From assembly GCA_002869535.1 (NCBI GenBank), contig PKUK01000009.1:283030-347029 (forward strand): a stretch of 64,000 nt of DNA, in the 5' to 3' direction. Below the pieces are notes generated by a model that worked only from the letters and a program-made list of their open reading frames with translations, ran no database searches and was not told the DNA's origin. Origin of the DNA: Arcobacter sp. Its GTDB lineage: Bacteria > Campylobacterota > Campylobacteria > Campylobacterales > Arcobacteraceae. The position numbers were made by a program, and so were the translations under genes. Below, one piece after another: positions 1 through 10,198 of the stretch; position 1 is the stretch's first letter, and every line of letters starts with the position of its first letter.

Positions 1-939
1 AATAATTACACCCATATGAGAAACAGAAGAGTAAGCAATTACTTGTTTTATATCCTCTTGTCCATAAGCTACCATTGCAGTGTATACTATAGCTATAAGA
101 GCTAATATTGCCATTGGTATCATAAAATAGACTGTTCCATCAGGAAAAAGAGGAAGAGAGAATCTAATAAATCCATAAGTTCCCATTTTTAGTAACACTG
201 CAGCTAGTATTACAGAACCAATTGTTGGTGCTTGACCGTGGGCATAAGGAAGCCAAGTATGAAATGGTACCATTGGAACTTTGATAGCAAATCCTAAGAA
301 AAATGCTACAAATAGCCAAAGTTGCATGTCAAATGGAAGTAAAAGCATATTCCAATCTAAGATATTAAAACTCCATGTTCCTGTTGTCACATAATAAACA
401 TACCCTAAATAAAGCATACCAATAAGCATTACAAGTGAACCTGTAAAGGTATAAATAAAGAATTTAATTGAAGCATAAATTCTTAAGTTTCCACCCCATG
501 CACCTATGATATACAGCATAGGTATAAGTGAAAGTTCCCAAAATAGATAAAAGACAATGGCATCTAAAGCTAAAAATACTCCCACCATAGTCATCTCTAA
601 AAACAACACAGTGATTAGCATATTTTTTAAAGACCTAGTCTCTGTTAATCCAATAATTGAAATCATTGTCATAAATGTAGTCATAAGAACTAAAAATAGT
701 GAAATACCATCTATTCCTACAACATAATTAATCCCATAAGAGCTAATTAATGGAATTGATTCCATGAACTGCATATCTGGTGTTGAACTATCAAAGCCAT
801 ACCATAAGATAAGTGAAATCAAAAACTCAAGTGCTGTGACAATAATTGCATAAGTTCTAATAGAATCACTCTTTACTAAAAACCCTATAAATGCAGCAAA
901 TGCCGGAAAAAATATTAAAATTGATAAAATATGTTCCAT
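1..939 (-). CDS. nuoM: NADH-quinone oxidoreductase subunit M (NuoM), 3'-truncated by window edge
   Basis: This is a membrane proton-pumping subunit of respiratory complex I, of the antiporter-like NuoL/M/N family. The first 313 codons are present, starting at the ATG at 937-939, and the rest lies off the window. The translation is a run of hydrophobic helices. It includes the conserved Glu in LFWELSLIPM, KVPMVPFHTWLP and AYSSVSHMGV. It lies just downstream of nuoL in the same operon. Oddity: the near-invariant WLPDAH motif reads WLPYAH (codon 232, TAT at 244-246), which a single G-to-T change from GAT would explain. Identity is certain; whether the substitution is real is open. Confidence 0.95.
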   Translation of the reverse strand, partial: MEHILSILIFFPAFAAFIGFLVKSDSIRTYAIIVTALEFLISLILWYGFDSSTPDMQFMESIPLISSYGINYVVGIDGISLFLVLMTTFMTMISIIGLTETRSLKNMLITVLFLEMTMVGVFLALDAIVFYLFWELSLIPMLYIIGAWGGNLRIYASIKFFIYTFTGSLVMLIGMLYLGYVYYVTTGTWSFNILDWNMLLLPFDMQLWLFVAFFLGFAIKVPMVPFHTWLPYAHGQAPTIGSVILAAVLLKMGTYGFIRFSLPLFPDGTVYFMIPMAILALIAIVYTAMVAYGQEDIKQVIAYSSVSHMGVII

Positions 940-952
940 ACCTTCTAACCCT

Positions 953-2884
953 TTACTTTAAAAACCCAAGCGCTACACTTAGAACTAATAGTATTACAAG
1001 ACCGTAAACCATCACTTTTAATAGTGACGATAAGTTACCTGATTGAATAGGTCTTGCCTCTTTACCTGATGCATAAACAATTTTTCCAATACCATCAACA
1101 ATAGAGTCAATTACTTTAAGATCAATCTCTTTCCATGCAAACTTACTCATTGCTAAATAAGGTCTGTTTATTACATACTCTAAAAAGTGTGGCATAAAAT
1201 ATTGGTTTGCCAATAGTTTATAACAAGCTCTATTTTTCAGCTTTTCACTAAAGTATGTACCACTTTTTTTATGTTTGAATACTGCAAATAAAATACCTGC
1301 TATTGCAATGGCACTTGTTACTGCTATTAAAATATTTAGTGTTGAGTGGTCAACATGAATTTCAAGTTTTGGTAAAACTTTTGTAATCATTCCCACAAAA
1401 GCATCTTGGAACCATCCTGCGATAATTGCTAAAATAGCAAGTGGTGTCATAGCTGCAATTACAAATGGATAAGTTTCATGTGGGTGATAACCAAACTTTT
1501 TAAAGTTCTCTTCTCCATGAAATACATACATAATAAGTCTAAATTAATAAAATGCTGTAAGCCCAGCTGTTATCCATAAAATTGCCCATAAAATATAAGC
1601 ATGATGTCCAAATGCTACCTCTAAGATTAAATCTTTTGAGAAGAAACCTGCAAGTGGGAAGATACCAGCTAATGCAGTTGAAGCAATTGTCATAATAATA
1701 GATGTTGCTTTCATATGCTTATGAAGTCCACCCATATTTTTGATATTTATCTCATCATTTGTAGCATGCATAACATTTCCAGCCCCTAAGAAGAGAACTG
1801 ATTTAAAAAATGCATGAGTTGCTAGATGAAATAGTGCTACCCAATAAGCTCCAAGTCCAGCAGCTACAAACATATATCCAAGCTGACTTAGTGTTGAGAA
1901 GGCGATGATTTTTTTAATATTAGTTGCCACTAGTGCTTGAGAAGCTGCAAATATTGCAACAAAAGCACCAAGACAAGCTATAAAATATCCAACTTCAGGA
2001 ACAACAGTAAAAATCTCATTTGCTCTTACAACCAAATAAACCCCAGCTGTTACCATAGTAGCTGCGTGAATAAGTGCAGATACTGGTGTTGGACCTTCCA
2101 TTGCATTTGCAAGCCATTGATTAAAAGGAAATTGTGCTGATTTACCCATAGCTCCAATAAATAAAAATGCTGCTATTGCCACAACTAAACCATGAGAAAG
2201 TGTTCCAATTTCAGCAAATACCACATCATATTGTAGTGAGCCTAAGTTCCAATAAATCAAGAATAGTCCAATCAACATACCAAGGTCTGCTACTCTATTC
2301 ATGATAAAGGCTTCATTTGCAGCATACCCAGGAGAGATTGATGAGTATGGAGATAGTGTTGAATATGGTGAGTTATAGATATCACTTGTAAGTGCTTTAT
2401 CCTCTTTGTGATACCAAAACCCAATTAGTCCCCAAGAACATAAACCAACTCCTTCCCAACCTATAAATAGCCCTGCAAAGTTATCACTCATAACAAGAAT
2501 CATCATAGAAAAAACGAAAGCTGATAACCATGCAAAAAATCTATTAAATGATTTGTCGTGGTCCATATATCCAATAGAGTGAATATGTACCATAGTAGAT
2601 ACCATAGTTACAACACACATCATAGTAACACTAACTGCATCTGCTACAAATCCAAATGGAATACTAAGGTTTCCTATAACAATCCAGTCCATAAGTTTTA
2701 CACTTATACTCTCTCCTGTTGAATATATATGAAAAAGTAAGACTAAAGAAGCAAGCAATGAAACAGCTAACATAAAACTTGTGAAAATACCAGTAAACAA
2801 AGTTTTTGGTTTCATTGAAAATAGTGCCGCAACAAGTGATCCTACAAGGGGTGCAAATAGTGCTATGTATATAAACTTTTCCAT
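953..2884 (-). pseudogene. nuoL: NADH-quinone oxidoreductase subunit L (NuoL) with one in-frame stop
   Basis: This is the largest proton-pumping membrane arm subunit of complex I, with the long C-terminal lateral helix. The frame spans 644 codons, but codon 447 (1544-1546) is TAA, between TAFY and FRLIMYVF. Reading resumes in the same frame, so this is a substitution and not an indel. Motifs seen include GWEGVGLCSWGLIG, GPTPVSALIHAATMVTAG and AFFKSVLFLGAGNVMHA. A Ser/Tyr-rich insertion lies near residues 165-185, before AANEAF. The stop would remove the last third, including the lateral helix. The lost residue is uncertain: Ser (TCA) or Glu (GAA) would both fit a G:C to T:A change. The gene sits between nuoK and nuoM. 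Confidence 0.9.
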
Positions 2885-3184
2885 CTACCCCTCCATACTT
2901 TGTAAAGTGTCTAAGTTGATTGAATTTTTTCTTTTATATAATAAAATAAGTAATCCCAATCCAATAGCAACTTCACTTGCAGCAATTGCGATTATAAAAA
3001 ATGCAAACATCTGACCTGTAAGGTCTTGATGAAAATGAGAAACAGCAGCAAGTCCTATGTTTACAGCATTTAGCATTATTTCTGTTGCAAAAAATAGCAT
3101 TAAAAGATTTTTTCTTCTAATAACCCCAATCAATCCTATACAAAATAGAAGTGCTGAAAGTATTAAATATGCATTTAAACTCAT
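2885..3184 (-). CDS. nuoK: NADH-quinone oxidoreductase subunit K (NuoK)
   Basis: This is a small three-helix membrane subunit of complex I (99 aa, usual length), homologous to MrpC. The sequence shows LFCIGLIGVIRRKN, then ATEIMLNAVNIGLAA with the conserved intramembrane Glu, then IAIAASEVAIGLGLL with the second conserved Glu. It overlaps the nuoJ stop through ATGA and ends directly against the nuoL start, which indicates translational coupling within the operon. Confidence 0.96.
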   Translation of the reverse strand: MSLNAYLILSALLFCIGLIGVIRRKNLLMLFFATEIMLNAVNIGLAAVSHFHQDLTGQMFAFFIIAIAASEVAIGLGLLILLYKRKNSINLDTLQSMEG

Positions 3185-3756
3185 TTGCTATCCTTTTCAT
3201 TTGATGATTCTAGTGCATCTATTTCATCTTCACTTAGTTCTGAATATGATACATCCATCTTTTTCCCTGCTAATATAATTCCACCTATCATTGCAACTAA
3301 TAACATTACAGCTGCAACTTCAAATGGAACTAAAAATTTAGTAAATAAAACAACACCCACATCTTGAGTATTTCCATACTCTGGATGAACTGCATATTCG
3401 GCAATAATATTATCAGATACAATTGGAGAGACAAAAACAATCACAATAATTACAGCTGCCATTCCACTTAGTAAAAAAACTAATCTAGGGTTTTGGATTC
3501 TCTCTTTTACTTCACTCATAGAATCAAAGAACATCATCCCAAAGGCATAAAGTGCCATAACTGCACCTGTATAAACTACAATTTGAACAACACCTAAAAA
3601 GTCAGCATTTAACAAAAAGAAAAAAGCAGAGATAAATATCATACCAGCTGCAAGGGCACTAAGTGCATAAAGTGCGTTATTTGTAAATACAGTTATTGAG
3701 AACATCACTATTGTCAATATTGCAAATAGGTAAAAAGCTACTATTTCAAACATCAT
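3181..3756 (-). CDS. nuoJ: NADH-quinone oxidoreductase subunit J (NuoJ)
   Basis: This is a five-helix membrane subunit of complex I (191 aa). The N-terminus MMFEIVAFYLFAILTIVM and VQIVVYTGAVMALYAFGMM match the NuoJ family, including the segment around the pi-bulge of TM3. An acidic tail (SELSEDEIDALESS) follows the last helix. The gene is preceded by nuoI with a short gap and overlaps nuoK by four bases. Either of two consecutive ATGs could be the start. Confidence 0.95.
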   Translation of the reverse strand: MMFEIVAFYLFAILTIVMFSITVFTNNALYALSALAAGMIFISAFFFLLNADFLGVVQIVVYTGAVMALYAFGMMFFDSMSEVKERIQNPRLVFLLSGMAAVIIVIVFVSPIVSDNIIAEYAVHPEYGNTQDVGVVLFTKFLVPFEVAAVMLLVAMIGGIILAGKKMDVSYSELSEDEIDALESSNEKDSK

Positions 3757-3761
3757 CTCTC

Positions 3762-4388
3762 CTAATACTCTAATGGAGTTTTTTTGATTTTTTCGTCAGC
3801 ATCTGGAGATACTGCACCAAAACCTGGATACTCTTGTTGAGAAGCCAATTTATCAAGTGGAGTCAATAAATCGTCTTTAACCACAAAGTGAGCTCGTTGT
3901 TCACTTGCATTTTCATATCTTCCACCATGAACAATGGCAAGCTCAGGACAAACCTCAGCACAATATCCACAAAAGATACATCTACCAAAGTTTATTGTGT
4001 ATTCTAAAACCTCTTTTCTAGAGTTTTCATCAATTCTTGTATCCATTCTAATACAATCAGAGATACAAATCTTTTCACAAAGTCCACAACCAATACATCT
4101 ATTTTCTCCCGATTCTAAAAGTCCTAGAAGTTTATGTACAGCTCTATATCTTGGTCCTATTGGAAGTTTTTCAATTGGATATTGAACTGTGTGCATATTG
4201 TTATTAAACAATGCTTCTTTCATCATGATAAAAGTAACTTTTAGTCCTGTAAAAAGTTCACCTTTTATTGATCTTTTAAATATCTGTTTAAACTCTTGCC
4301 ATGGAGTTTCAGGGAAACTATTCTTTTGAATATTGATATAATCATGTTCGCTTATATTTCTATTTTTTAATTCATCTAATTTCATCAC
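3762..4388 (-). CDS. nuoI: NADH-quinone oxidoreductase subunit I (NuoI), 2x[4Fe-4S]
   Basis: This is a peripheral-arm iron-sulfur subunit that carries clusters N6a and N6b toward NuoB. Two complete CxxCxxCxxxC motifs are visible: CIGCGLCEKICISDC near residue 98 and CIFCGYCAEVCPE near residue 138. At 208 aa it is slightly longer than the enterobacterial protein because of N- and C-terminal extensions, as is usual in Campylobacterota. It lies between nuoH and nuoJ with gaps of about five bases. Confidence 0.96.
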   Translation of the reverse strand: MMKLDELKNRNISEHDYINIQKNSFPETPWQEFKQIFKRSIKGELFTGLKVTFIMMKEALFNNNMHTVQYPIEKLPIGPRYRAVHKLLGLLESGENRCIGCGLCEKICISDCIRMDTRIDENSRKEVLEYTINFGRCIFCGYCAEVCPELAIVHGGRYENASEQRAHFVVKDDLLTPLDKLASQQEYPGFGAVSPDADEKIKKTPLEY

Positions 4389-4393
4389 TGCTC

Positions 4394-5386
4394 CTAAAAC
4401 ATCATCACAAAGCCAGTAATTAAAATATTAACTACTGCAAGTGGCATTAAGATTTTCCAACATAACCACATCAATTGATCTGGTCTTACATGTGGCCAAG
4501 AAGCTCTTGTCCATAAGAAGAAAAATATTAAAAATGATACTTTTAAAATAATCGCTAATCCACCAGGGATAAACCATAAATCATTGTATCCACCAAGAAA
4601 AATTAGTGAAATCAAAAATGAGACTGTAAATAGATTCGCATACTCACCTATAAAAAACATCCCCCATCTCATACCTGAATACTCTGTTGCATACCCTGCA
4701 ACAATTTCAGCTTCATGCTCAAGTAAATCAAAAGGTGTTCTATTTGTCTCTGCAAACCCAGCCATTACAAAAAGAACAAATGCTAAAGGCTGTGTCCATA
4801 CTATCCAAGAAGTGAAGCCTTCACTTTGATAAGCATTTATATCAATCAAAGATAAAGAACCAACCAGCATAAGTGGAGCTAAAAGTGCAAGTCCAGATAC
4901 AACTTCATACGATAGTAGTTGAATGGCAGTTCTCGCACCTCCTAAAAGTGCCCACTTATTTCCAGAACTCATCCCAGCTAAAAGTGGTCCATAAAGTCCA
5001 ACTGAAGCAACACCCATTACAAATAATACACCCACATTAATATCTGCAATAATTGGTCTTATTGTATAACCAAAAATCTCAAACTCAGGGAAAAATGGAA
5101 CTGCTGTCATAGCAATAAAAGCAGTTGCTGCTGTGATAATTGGTGCAACCATAAATATAGGTTTTACAGAGTTTTGAGGTATAAAGTCCTCTTTTGTAAA
5201 TAGTTTTATACCATCACAAACAAGTTGCAAGATTCCATAGGGTCCAACATTTGTAGGCCCCAATCTTCTTTGCATAAAAGCCAATATTTTTCGCTCAATA
5301 TAAGTTGTAAAACCGGCAATTGCAGAAAATACTGCTAATATAACAATAGCTTTTACAACTGTTTCTATTAAAATACTTGTCTCCAT
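4394..5386 (-). CDS. nuoH: NADH-quinone oxidoreductase subunit H (NuoH)
   Basis: This is the membrane subunit that forms the quinone chamber with NuoB and NuoD (330 aa, eight predicted helices). Signature segments are YIERKILAFMQRRLGP, DGIKLFTKED, the acidic loop AETNRTPFDLLEHEAEIV, EYSGMRWGMFFIGEYAN and RPDQLMWLCWKILMPL. It follows nuoG with a one-base gap. No interruption is seen. Confidence 0.96.
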   Translation of the reverse strand: METSILIETVVKAIVILAVFSAIAGFTTYIERKILAFMQRRLGPTNVGPYGILQLVCDGIKLFTKEDFIPQNSVKPIFMVAPIITAATAFIAMTAVPFFPEFEIFGYTIRPIIADINVGVLFVMGVASVGLYGPLLAGMSSGNKWALLGGARTAIQLLSYEVVSGLALLAPLMLVGSLSLIDINAYQSEGFTSWIVWTQPLAFVLFVMAGFAETNRTPFDLLEHEAEIVAGYATEYSGMRWGMFFIGEYANLFTVSFLISLIFLGGYNDLWFIPGGLAIILKVSFLIFFFLWTRASWPHVRPDQLMWLCWKILMPLAVVNILITGFVMMF

Positions 5387-5387
5387 A

Positions 5388-7862
5388 TTACACCTTTTTC
5401 ACATTTGCACTTGTAAATCTATATCCAGTAAAAAGTGCTTTTGTATTTAACTCTTTCTCAAAAGTTGATACATAAGCAATTTTTCCTGATACTTGATTAT
5501 CAGCATAAACATTTACTTGGATTTCACATCCATTTGCACTTAATAAGACTTTATCTCCAACACTTAGTTCTAACTCAGCCAATAATGTCTCATTTGCAAA
5601 CATTCCACTTTCTAAATCATCTTTAAACTCATGGGCAATTGCTGTGAATTCATTGAATTGATTGATTGGGTTTGCTTTGTAAATAGTGATTTGTTCATCT
5701 GTTATTTCAAAAGTTTGGTTTTGTTTTTCACCTAGTTCATCATTTGTCTCTATGTCTAAAGAATCTAATACATAACCTCTATTTTCACTCCAGTCATTTG
5801 AGAAGTAGTTAGTTAAACTATCAAACTCAACTGCTTTAAAGCCTTTCGCTACTGGTAAAGATTTTGTATATTCTATTGTGTGTTCAACTTCTGCTTCTAA
5901 TAAAACATTTGCAATGTCATTTAAAACATAACCGTTATAAGGTAAGGCTACATTTGTAGGAACAACTCTTTTATCTATATTTGTAAAAGTTCCTTCTTGC
6001 TGATTAAGAGCTGGCATATCTAAATCACCATCTCCTAGGGCTGATAATTGGAAATCTGCTTTTACGTTATATCCTACGCAATAAGACCCTTCTTCTTCAT
6101 CTAAATCACAAATCAAGCTCACACCTAAAGTGTTTGTAGAAGTTGGGATAATCACTACTTTAAATTGTGTATGTTTTTCTATCAAGGCAGCTAGTTTTGC
6201 AAGATTTTGTGAGTTTGCATGAGTTATTAAATCTTCACCTAAAATCAAAGTGTATCTATCTTTTTTATCTTTCATAGCTTCAATTGTATCAATTAGTGTT
6301 GCATCACAATTTATCTCATCTAAAAGTCTTGTATATTCAAACTCAACTTCTTTAGTAACTTTTTTAGGAACCATTTTAGTTACTTCTTTTTCTTCACCTG
6401 TTTCTTCATCTTTTACTACAGATACAACTTTTTCTTTTATCATCTCTGTAATAGATTTTAATCTTGTCTCTTTATATGAATCAAGTGTTGCTTGAATAGA
6501 TTCTGGTAAATCAGCTCCAAATTTATCTAAAATAAAATATAAAACAGACTCTTCAGCAAGTGGGTTGTGATAGATAAACTCTGTTGTTTTTCCTCTTTTA
6601 CCACACTGTTCCATTACTGGATCACCTATTGGATGAAAATATAGTCCAGCTCCTTTATTCATAACAACTGAGTTATTAAAGGCATATTTTGTATTTGGAG
6701 AATCAGATTTTAAATAAGACCCAACAGAAATTACAAAGTTTGAGCTGTGGATATCTTTTAAGTCTGCACTATAAAGAGTTTTTCCACTAACGCTTGAATA
6801 TGCTTCAAGGAACTTTTTGTAAGCTAAGGCATCACTATTTATAAGTTTATATCCAAACTTCTCTTTTAGCTTTTGTAAAATATGAGCCTCTTCATTTGTA
6901 ATAAATGAGTTAAACTTAATAGTATCAGCTTTTTTAAATGCCTCAATTGCTTTATCAAAAGCTATTTCATCTTGACTTTCAACTCTGTTTTCAAAATCAT
7001 AAGCAAATCTAGCAGCACCATTTAGTGATGCATAGTGGTGTTCATTTGTTACTCTATAGATTTTTTTAACATCATGGTTTACTATTGATTCATGTTTTAC
7101 TTCATAATAGATAAGTGAACAATCACTTGAGTGAGAGTTTGATGCAGGTATTCGTGTTAGTTCCCATGAGTTTGTTTTATATTGGAAATCATTTGATACA
7201 AGCGCTCCAACAGGACAAACAGAGATACATTCACCACAATCAACACACTTATCTTCTTCAAAGCCAATAAGTGATTTGTTTAGTTTATTCCACATAGAGT
7301 AAGCATCTTTTGGCATAGTAGTTTTAAACTTACCTTCAATAGCCTCTGCCCCTCTTTTTACAGTTGAAAGAGCATTTGAACCAATCATATCTTTACATAC
7401 TGTTACACACTTTTCACAAACAATACAAAGTCCTGGGTCATAGTTCATAACTCCCCAGTGTTCAGTTGGTCTATTTACATCTTTTATGGCATAACTTTGA
7501 GAATCAACTTTTTGATAAAGAGTATAGTTTTGAAGTTCACAATCACCACTTTGGTCACAAACTCCACATTGTAATGGATGGTTTACATCATAAACCTCAA
7601 TTATTGCACGTCTTTCTTTTTCTATATTTTCAGTTGTAGTTGTAACTTCCATGCCATCTTTTACTTTGGCATTACAGGCATAGATTTGTTTTCCAGCAGA
7701 TTCTACAAGACATAATCTACAGGCAAGTGTAGGTGAACATCTAGTTAAATAACAAAGTGCTGGTATAAATATTCCATTTGCACGGGCAACATTTAATACT
7801 GTTTCTCCCTCTTTAGCTTTTAGCTCTTTTCCATCAATTGTTAAAGTAATCATTTCACTCAT
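5388..7862 (-). CDS. nuoG: NADH-quinone oxidoreductase subunit G (NuoG)
   Basis: This is the large iron-sulfur subunit of the complex I peripheral arm (824 aa). The N-terminus is a [2Fe-2S] ferredoxin fold with Cys residues around CYLTRCSPTLACRLC, then the HxxxCxxC region HPLQCGVCDQSGDC. Two ferredoxin motifs follow, CIVCEKCVTVC and CVDCGECISVCPVG. The remainder is a degenerate molybdopterin-oxidoreductase domain with a lysine/valine-rich insertion near residue 480. Its last part resembles the next gene upstream (7859-8653), including an ending of the form GYRxxxxxxKKV. The start overlaps that gene by four bases. Confidence 0.95.
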   Translation of the reverse strand: MSEMITLTIDGKELKAKEGETVLNVARANGIFIPALCYLTRCSPTLACRLCLVESAGKQIYACNAKVKDGMEVTTTTENIEKERRAIIEVYDVNHPLQCGVCDQSGDCELQNYTLYQKVDSQSYAIKDVNRPTEHWGVMNYDPGLCIVCEKCVTVCKDMIGSNALSTVKRGAEAIEGKFKTTMPKDAYSMWNKLNKSLIGFEEDKCVDCGECISVCPVGALVSNDFQYKTNSWELTRIPASNSHSSDCSLIYYEVKHESIVNHDVKKIYRVTNEHHYASLNGAARFAYDFENRVESQDEIAFDKAIEAFKKADTIKFNSFITNEEAHILQKLKEKFGYKLINSDALAYKKFLEAYSSVSGKTLYSADLKDIHSSNFVISVGSYLKSDSPNTKYAFNNSVVMNKGAGLYFHPIGDPVMEQCGKRGKTTEFIYHNPLAEESVLYFILDKFGADLPESIQATLDSYKETRLKSITEMIKEKVVSVVKDEETGEEKEVTKMVPKKVTKEVEFEYTRLLDEINCDATLIDTIEAMKDKKDRYTLILGEDLITHANSQNLAKLAALIEKHTQFKVVIIPTSTNTLGVSLICDLDEEEGSYCVGYNVKADFQLSALGDGDLDMPALNQQEGTFTNIDKRVVPTNVALPYNGYVLNDIANVLLEAEVEHTIEYTKSLPVAKGFKAVEFDSLTNYFSNDWSENRGYVLDSLDIETNDELGEKQNQTFEITDEQITIYKANPINQFNEFTAIAHEFKDDLESGMFANETLLAELELSVGDKVLLSANGCEIQVNVYADNQVSGKIAYVSTFEKELNTKALFTGYRFTSANVKKV

Positions 7863-8653
7863 AATGCATCAACCTTTTCAATTTTTACTTGCTTATATCT
7901 ATACCCTTGTGATAAAAAACTCTCATCATCATTTTTTACACCACATAAAGCAATAGTTCCTTGTAAGTTTTTATCTAGTTTAAAAGTTCTTTGAAGAGTC
8001 TCATTTTTATAATTTATAGAAACATTATCCTTATTTGACACCTTAGCAACTCTTGAAAATGATTCACTTCCATATATAAACTCATCTTCACTGCTAACAT
8101 ATTTATAAGCCACTGTTCCATTATAAGATTTGAGTTCTGCCACATCTTCTAACTTGGCACTTGCTTGTAAAATAATATCTGATAATAACATAATATTAAA
8201 TCCACTAAACTCTTCAAGAACTTTTATCATAGAAGAGATATTGGCAACTCTTTCGTGAGTAAATAAATCTTCTCCCAAAATAATAGTTTTAGTAGTTTTA
8301 TTTGAAGAACGCTTTACCATCTCTTCAAACTCTTCTTCTCCCGCACTACTCTCAGCTGAAATATATCCAATATCTAAATCAGATAAATACTCTTCTAAAT
8401 CATTATTTCTATCTTTAGTAAAATACTCTAGAAGCAATGCTAAAATACCCTCTTCACTTCCAACTTCATATTTTACAAACTGTGTACAGTAAAGTTTTAA
8501 ATCAATATCATCAATTGGATGCATATAGATAAACTCTGCCTCATTTTTTGCAATTGCCTCTATAATCAAATCATTCATTTTTGGTGAATCTTTTGAAATC
8601 ATTGCCCCTAGGCAGACAATATAATCACTTTTTGAAACTAATTCTAAATTCAT
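7859..8653 (-). CDS. Complex I accessory protein replacing NuoF (Cj1574-type), NuoG-domain paralogue
   Basis: In Campylobacter the nuo operon lacks nuoE/nuoF and carries two unrelated genes (Cj1575/Cj1574) in their place; Cj1574 has been linked to electron input from flavodoxin rather than NADH. This 264-aa protein is in the nuoF position. It has no FMN or NADH motifs and no Cys cluster motif. Its own sequence resembles the NuoG C-terminal domain: the order SDYIVCLGA...KDSP, YMHPIDD, IILGEDLFTHE and a terminal SQGYRYKQVKIEKV parallels NuoG's NFVISVGSY...SDSP, FHPIGDP, LILGEDLITHA and TGYRF...VKKV. It probably docks on the peripheral arm. The homology is by eye and should be tested with a profile search. 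Confidence 0.8.
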   Translation of the reverse strand: MNLELVSKSDYIVCLGAMISKDSPKMNDLIIEAIAKNEAEFIYMHPIDDIDLKLYCTQFVKYEVGSEEGILALLLEYFTKDRNNDLEEYLSDLDIGYISAESSAGEEEFEEMVKRSSNKTTKTIILGEDLFTHERVANISSMIKVLEEFSGFNIMLLSDIILQASAKLEDVAELKSYNGTVAYKYVSSEDEFIYGSESFSRVAKVSNKDNVSINYKNETLQRTFKLDKNLQGTIALCGVKNDDESFLSQGYRYKQVKIEKVDAL

Positions 8654-8656
8654 ATT

Positions 8657-8956
8657 TTACTCTTCATCATCATCGTCATCATCTTCATCTGACTCTTCTT
8701 GAACTTCTTCAACTAATCTTGGCTCTGGTTTTACTTTTTTAACAACTATTGTCCAATCTACTTCATTGAACTTAATTGAGTTCATAAGTGTATATCCAGC
8801 TTCATAAATCTCATCTGCTGATTTTTGGATATGTGTAAAATCTCCTATTTCAAAAAGAAATATTGCATTTTCACCATCTTTTATATCTTTATCCATTAGT
8901 TCTAACATTCTAGAGTAGAAATTATCTTTTAATGGTCTTAAATCATATCTTTTCAT
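8657..8956 (-). CDS. Small complex I protein replacing NuoE (Cj1575-type)
   Basis: This is a 99-aa soluble protein in the nuoE position, between nuoD and the Cj1574-type gene. It has no [2Fe-2S] cysteines, so it is not a functional NuoE. The N-terminal two thirds form a compact alpha/beta region (KRYDLRPLKDNFYSRMLEL, then VDWTIVVKKVKPEP). The C-terminus is a striking acidic run of Glu and Asp of about 18 residues. Operon position and size match the Campylobacter gene Cj1575. Its molecular role is not established. Confidence 0.75.
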   Translation of the reverse strand: MKRYDLRPLKDNFYSRMLELMDKDIKDGENAIFLFEIGDFTHIQKSADEIYEAGYTLMNSIKFNEVDWTIVVKKVKPEPRLVEEVQEESDEDDDDDDEE

Positions 8957-8968
8957 AAACCTACTCCC

Positions 8969-10195
8969 TTATCTGTCAATCTCACCAAAAACTACGTTTA
9001 AGTTACCAATAATAGTAACAACGTCAGCTAATTGGTGACCAACTAATAATTCTTCTAAAAGTCCTGTATGCCAAAAAGATGGAGCTCTAAGTTTCAACTT
9101 ATAAGCATATGGGCTTCCATCACTTACAATCATAAAACCTAACTCACCCTTTGGTGATTCTGTTGCCACATAAACTTCACCCTTTGGTGGTCTCATACCT
9201 TGTGTTACTAAAACAAAGTGTTGCATCAAGGCATAATTTTGAGTCATAATATCTTCTTTTGAAGCTGAGATATATTGAGGCTCATGCGCCATAAGTTCAC
9301 ATTTTGACTCTTTATACATAGGTATTAATTGTCTTAAGATTTTAGAACTTTCCCTTAGTTCTTGCATATGTAATTCATATCTTGCAAAACTATCTCCAGC
9401 AGTTGCAACTGGTACATCAAAGTCAAGCTCTTGATATATTCCATAAGGCATCTCTTTTCTTAAATCCCACTTTTGACCAGTTGCTCTAAGTATTGGTCCT
9501 GAACATCCCCAAGATTTTGCCATCTCATTACTTATTACACCAACATTTTCAAGTCTCATTCTCCAGATTCTATTATCTGTTAATAGGGCTTCATATTTTG
9601 TAACTTCTGCCTCTAGGATACCTATATACTTCTCTAAATCTTCACACCAATTATCTGGTAAATCTAAAGGTACTCCTCCAATTCTAACTGCACTGTGAGT
9701 TAGTCTAGCTCCACAATAATCTTCGATTAAATCTATTGCAAACTCTCTTTCTCTAAAGGCATAAAGGAAAACTGACATAGCACCAACATCTAAGGCGTGA
9801 GTTGCAAGCCAAAAAAGGTGAGACATGATTCTGTTTATCTCTAAAAGCATAGTTCTAATTATCTCTGCACGTCTTGGAGCCTCTATTCCCAGAAGTTTTT
9901 CAACAGCAAGGGCAAAACCGTAGTTGTTAGAAGTTGCAGCAATATAATCCATTCTGTCCGTTGTTGGCAAGAATTCATTATAAATCATATTCTCAGCCAT
10001 CTTCTCCATTCCTCTATGAAGATATCCAACATGAGGTCTTGATTTTATTATCTCTTCACCTTGAAGTTCTAGGATTAGTCTCATTTGTCCATGAGCAGAT
10101 GGATGTTGTGGTCCAAAGTTAACCACCATAGTGTTATCAGCTCTTTCAAAATTTATATTTTCAAAGAAAGGTTTTAGTCTATTGGTTTGTTGCAT
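8969..10195 (-). CDS. nuoD: NADH-quinone oxidoreductase subunit D (NuoD)
   Basis: This is the 49-kDa-type subunit that lines the quinone-binding site (408 aa). Conserved stretches include [19 protein letters not shown] with the quinone-site His, [55 protein letters not shown] and the C-terminal [15 protein letters not shown]...VFGEIDR. It is a separate gene, not fused to nuoC, with a three-base gap to it. No anomalies were seen at conserved positions. Confidence 0.97.
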   Translation of the reverse strand: MQQTNRLKPFFENINFERADNTMVVNFGPQHPSAHGQMRLILELQGEEIIKSRPHVGYLHRGMEKMAENMIYNEFLPTTDRMDYIAATSNNYGFALAVEKLLGIEAPRRAEIIRTMLLEINRIMSHLFWLATHALDVGAMSVFLYAFREREFAIDLIEDYCGARLTHSAVRIGGVPLDLPDNWCEDLEKYIGILEAEVTKYEALLTDNRIWRMRLENVGVISNEMAKSWGCSGPILRATGQKWDLRKEMPYGIYQELDFDVPVATAGDSFARYELHMQELRESSKILRQLIPMYKESKCELMAHEPQYISASKEDIMTQNYALMQHFVLVTQGMRPPKGEVYVATESPKGELGFMIVSDGSPYAYKLKLRAPSFWHTGLLEELLVGHQLADVVTIIGNLNVVFGEIDR

Positions 10196-10198
10196 GAT

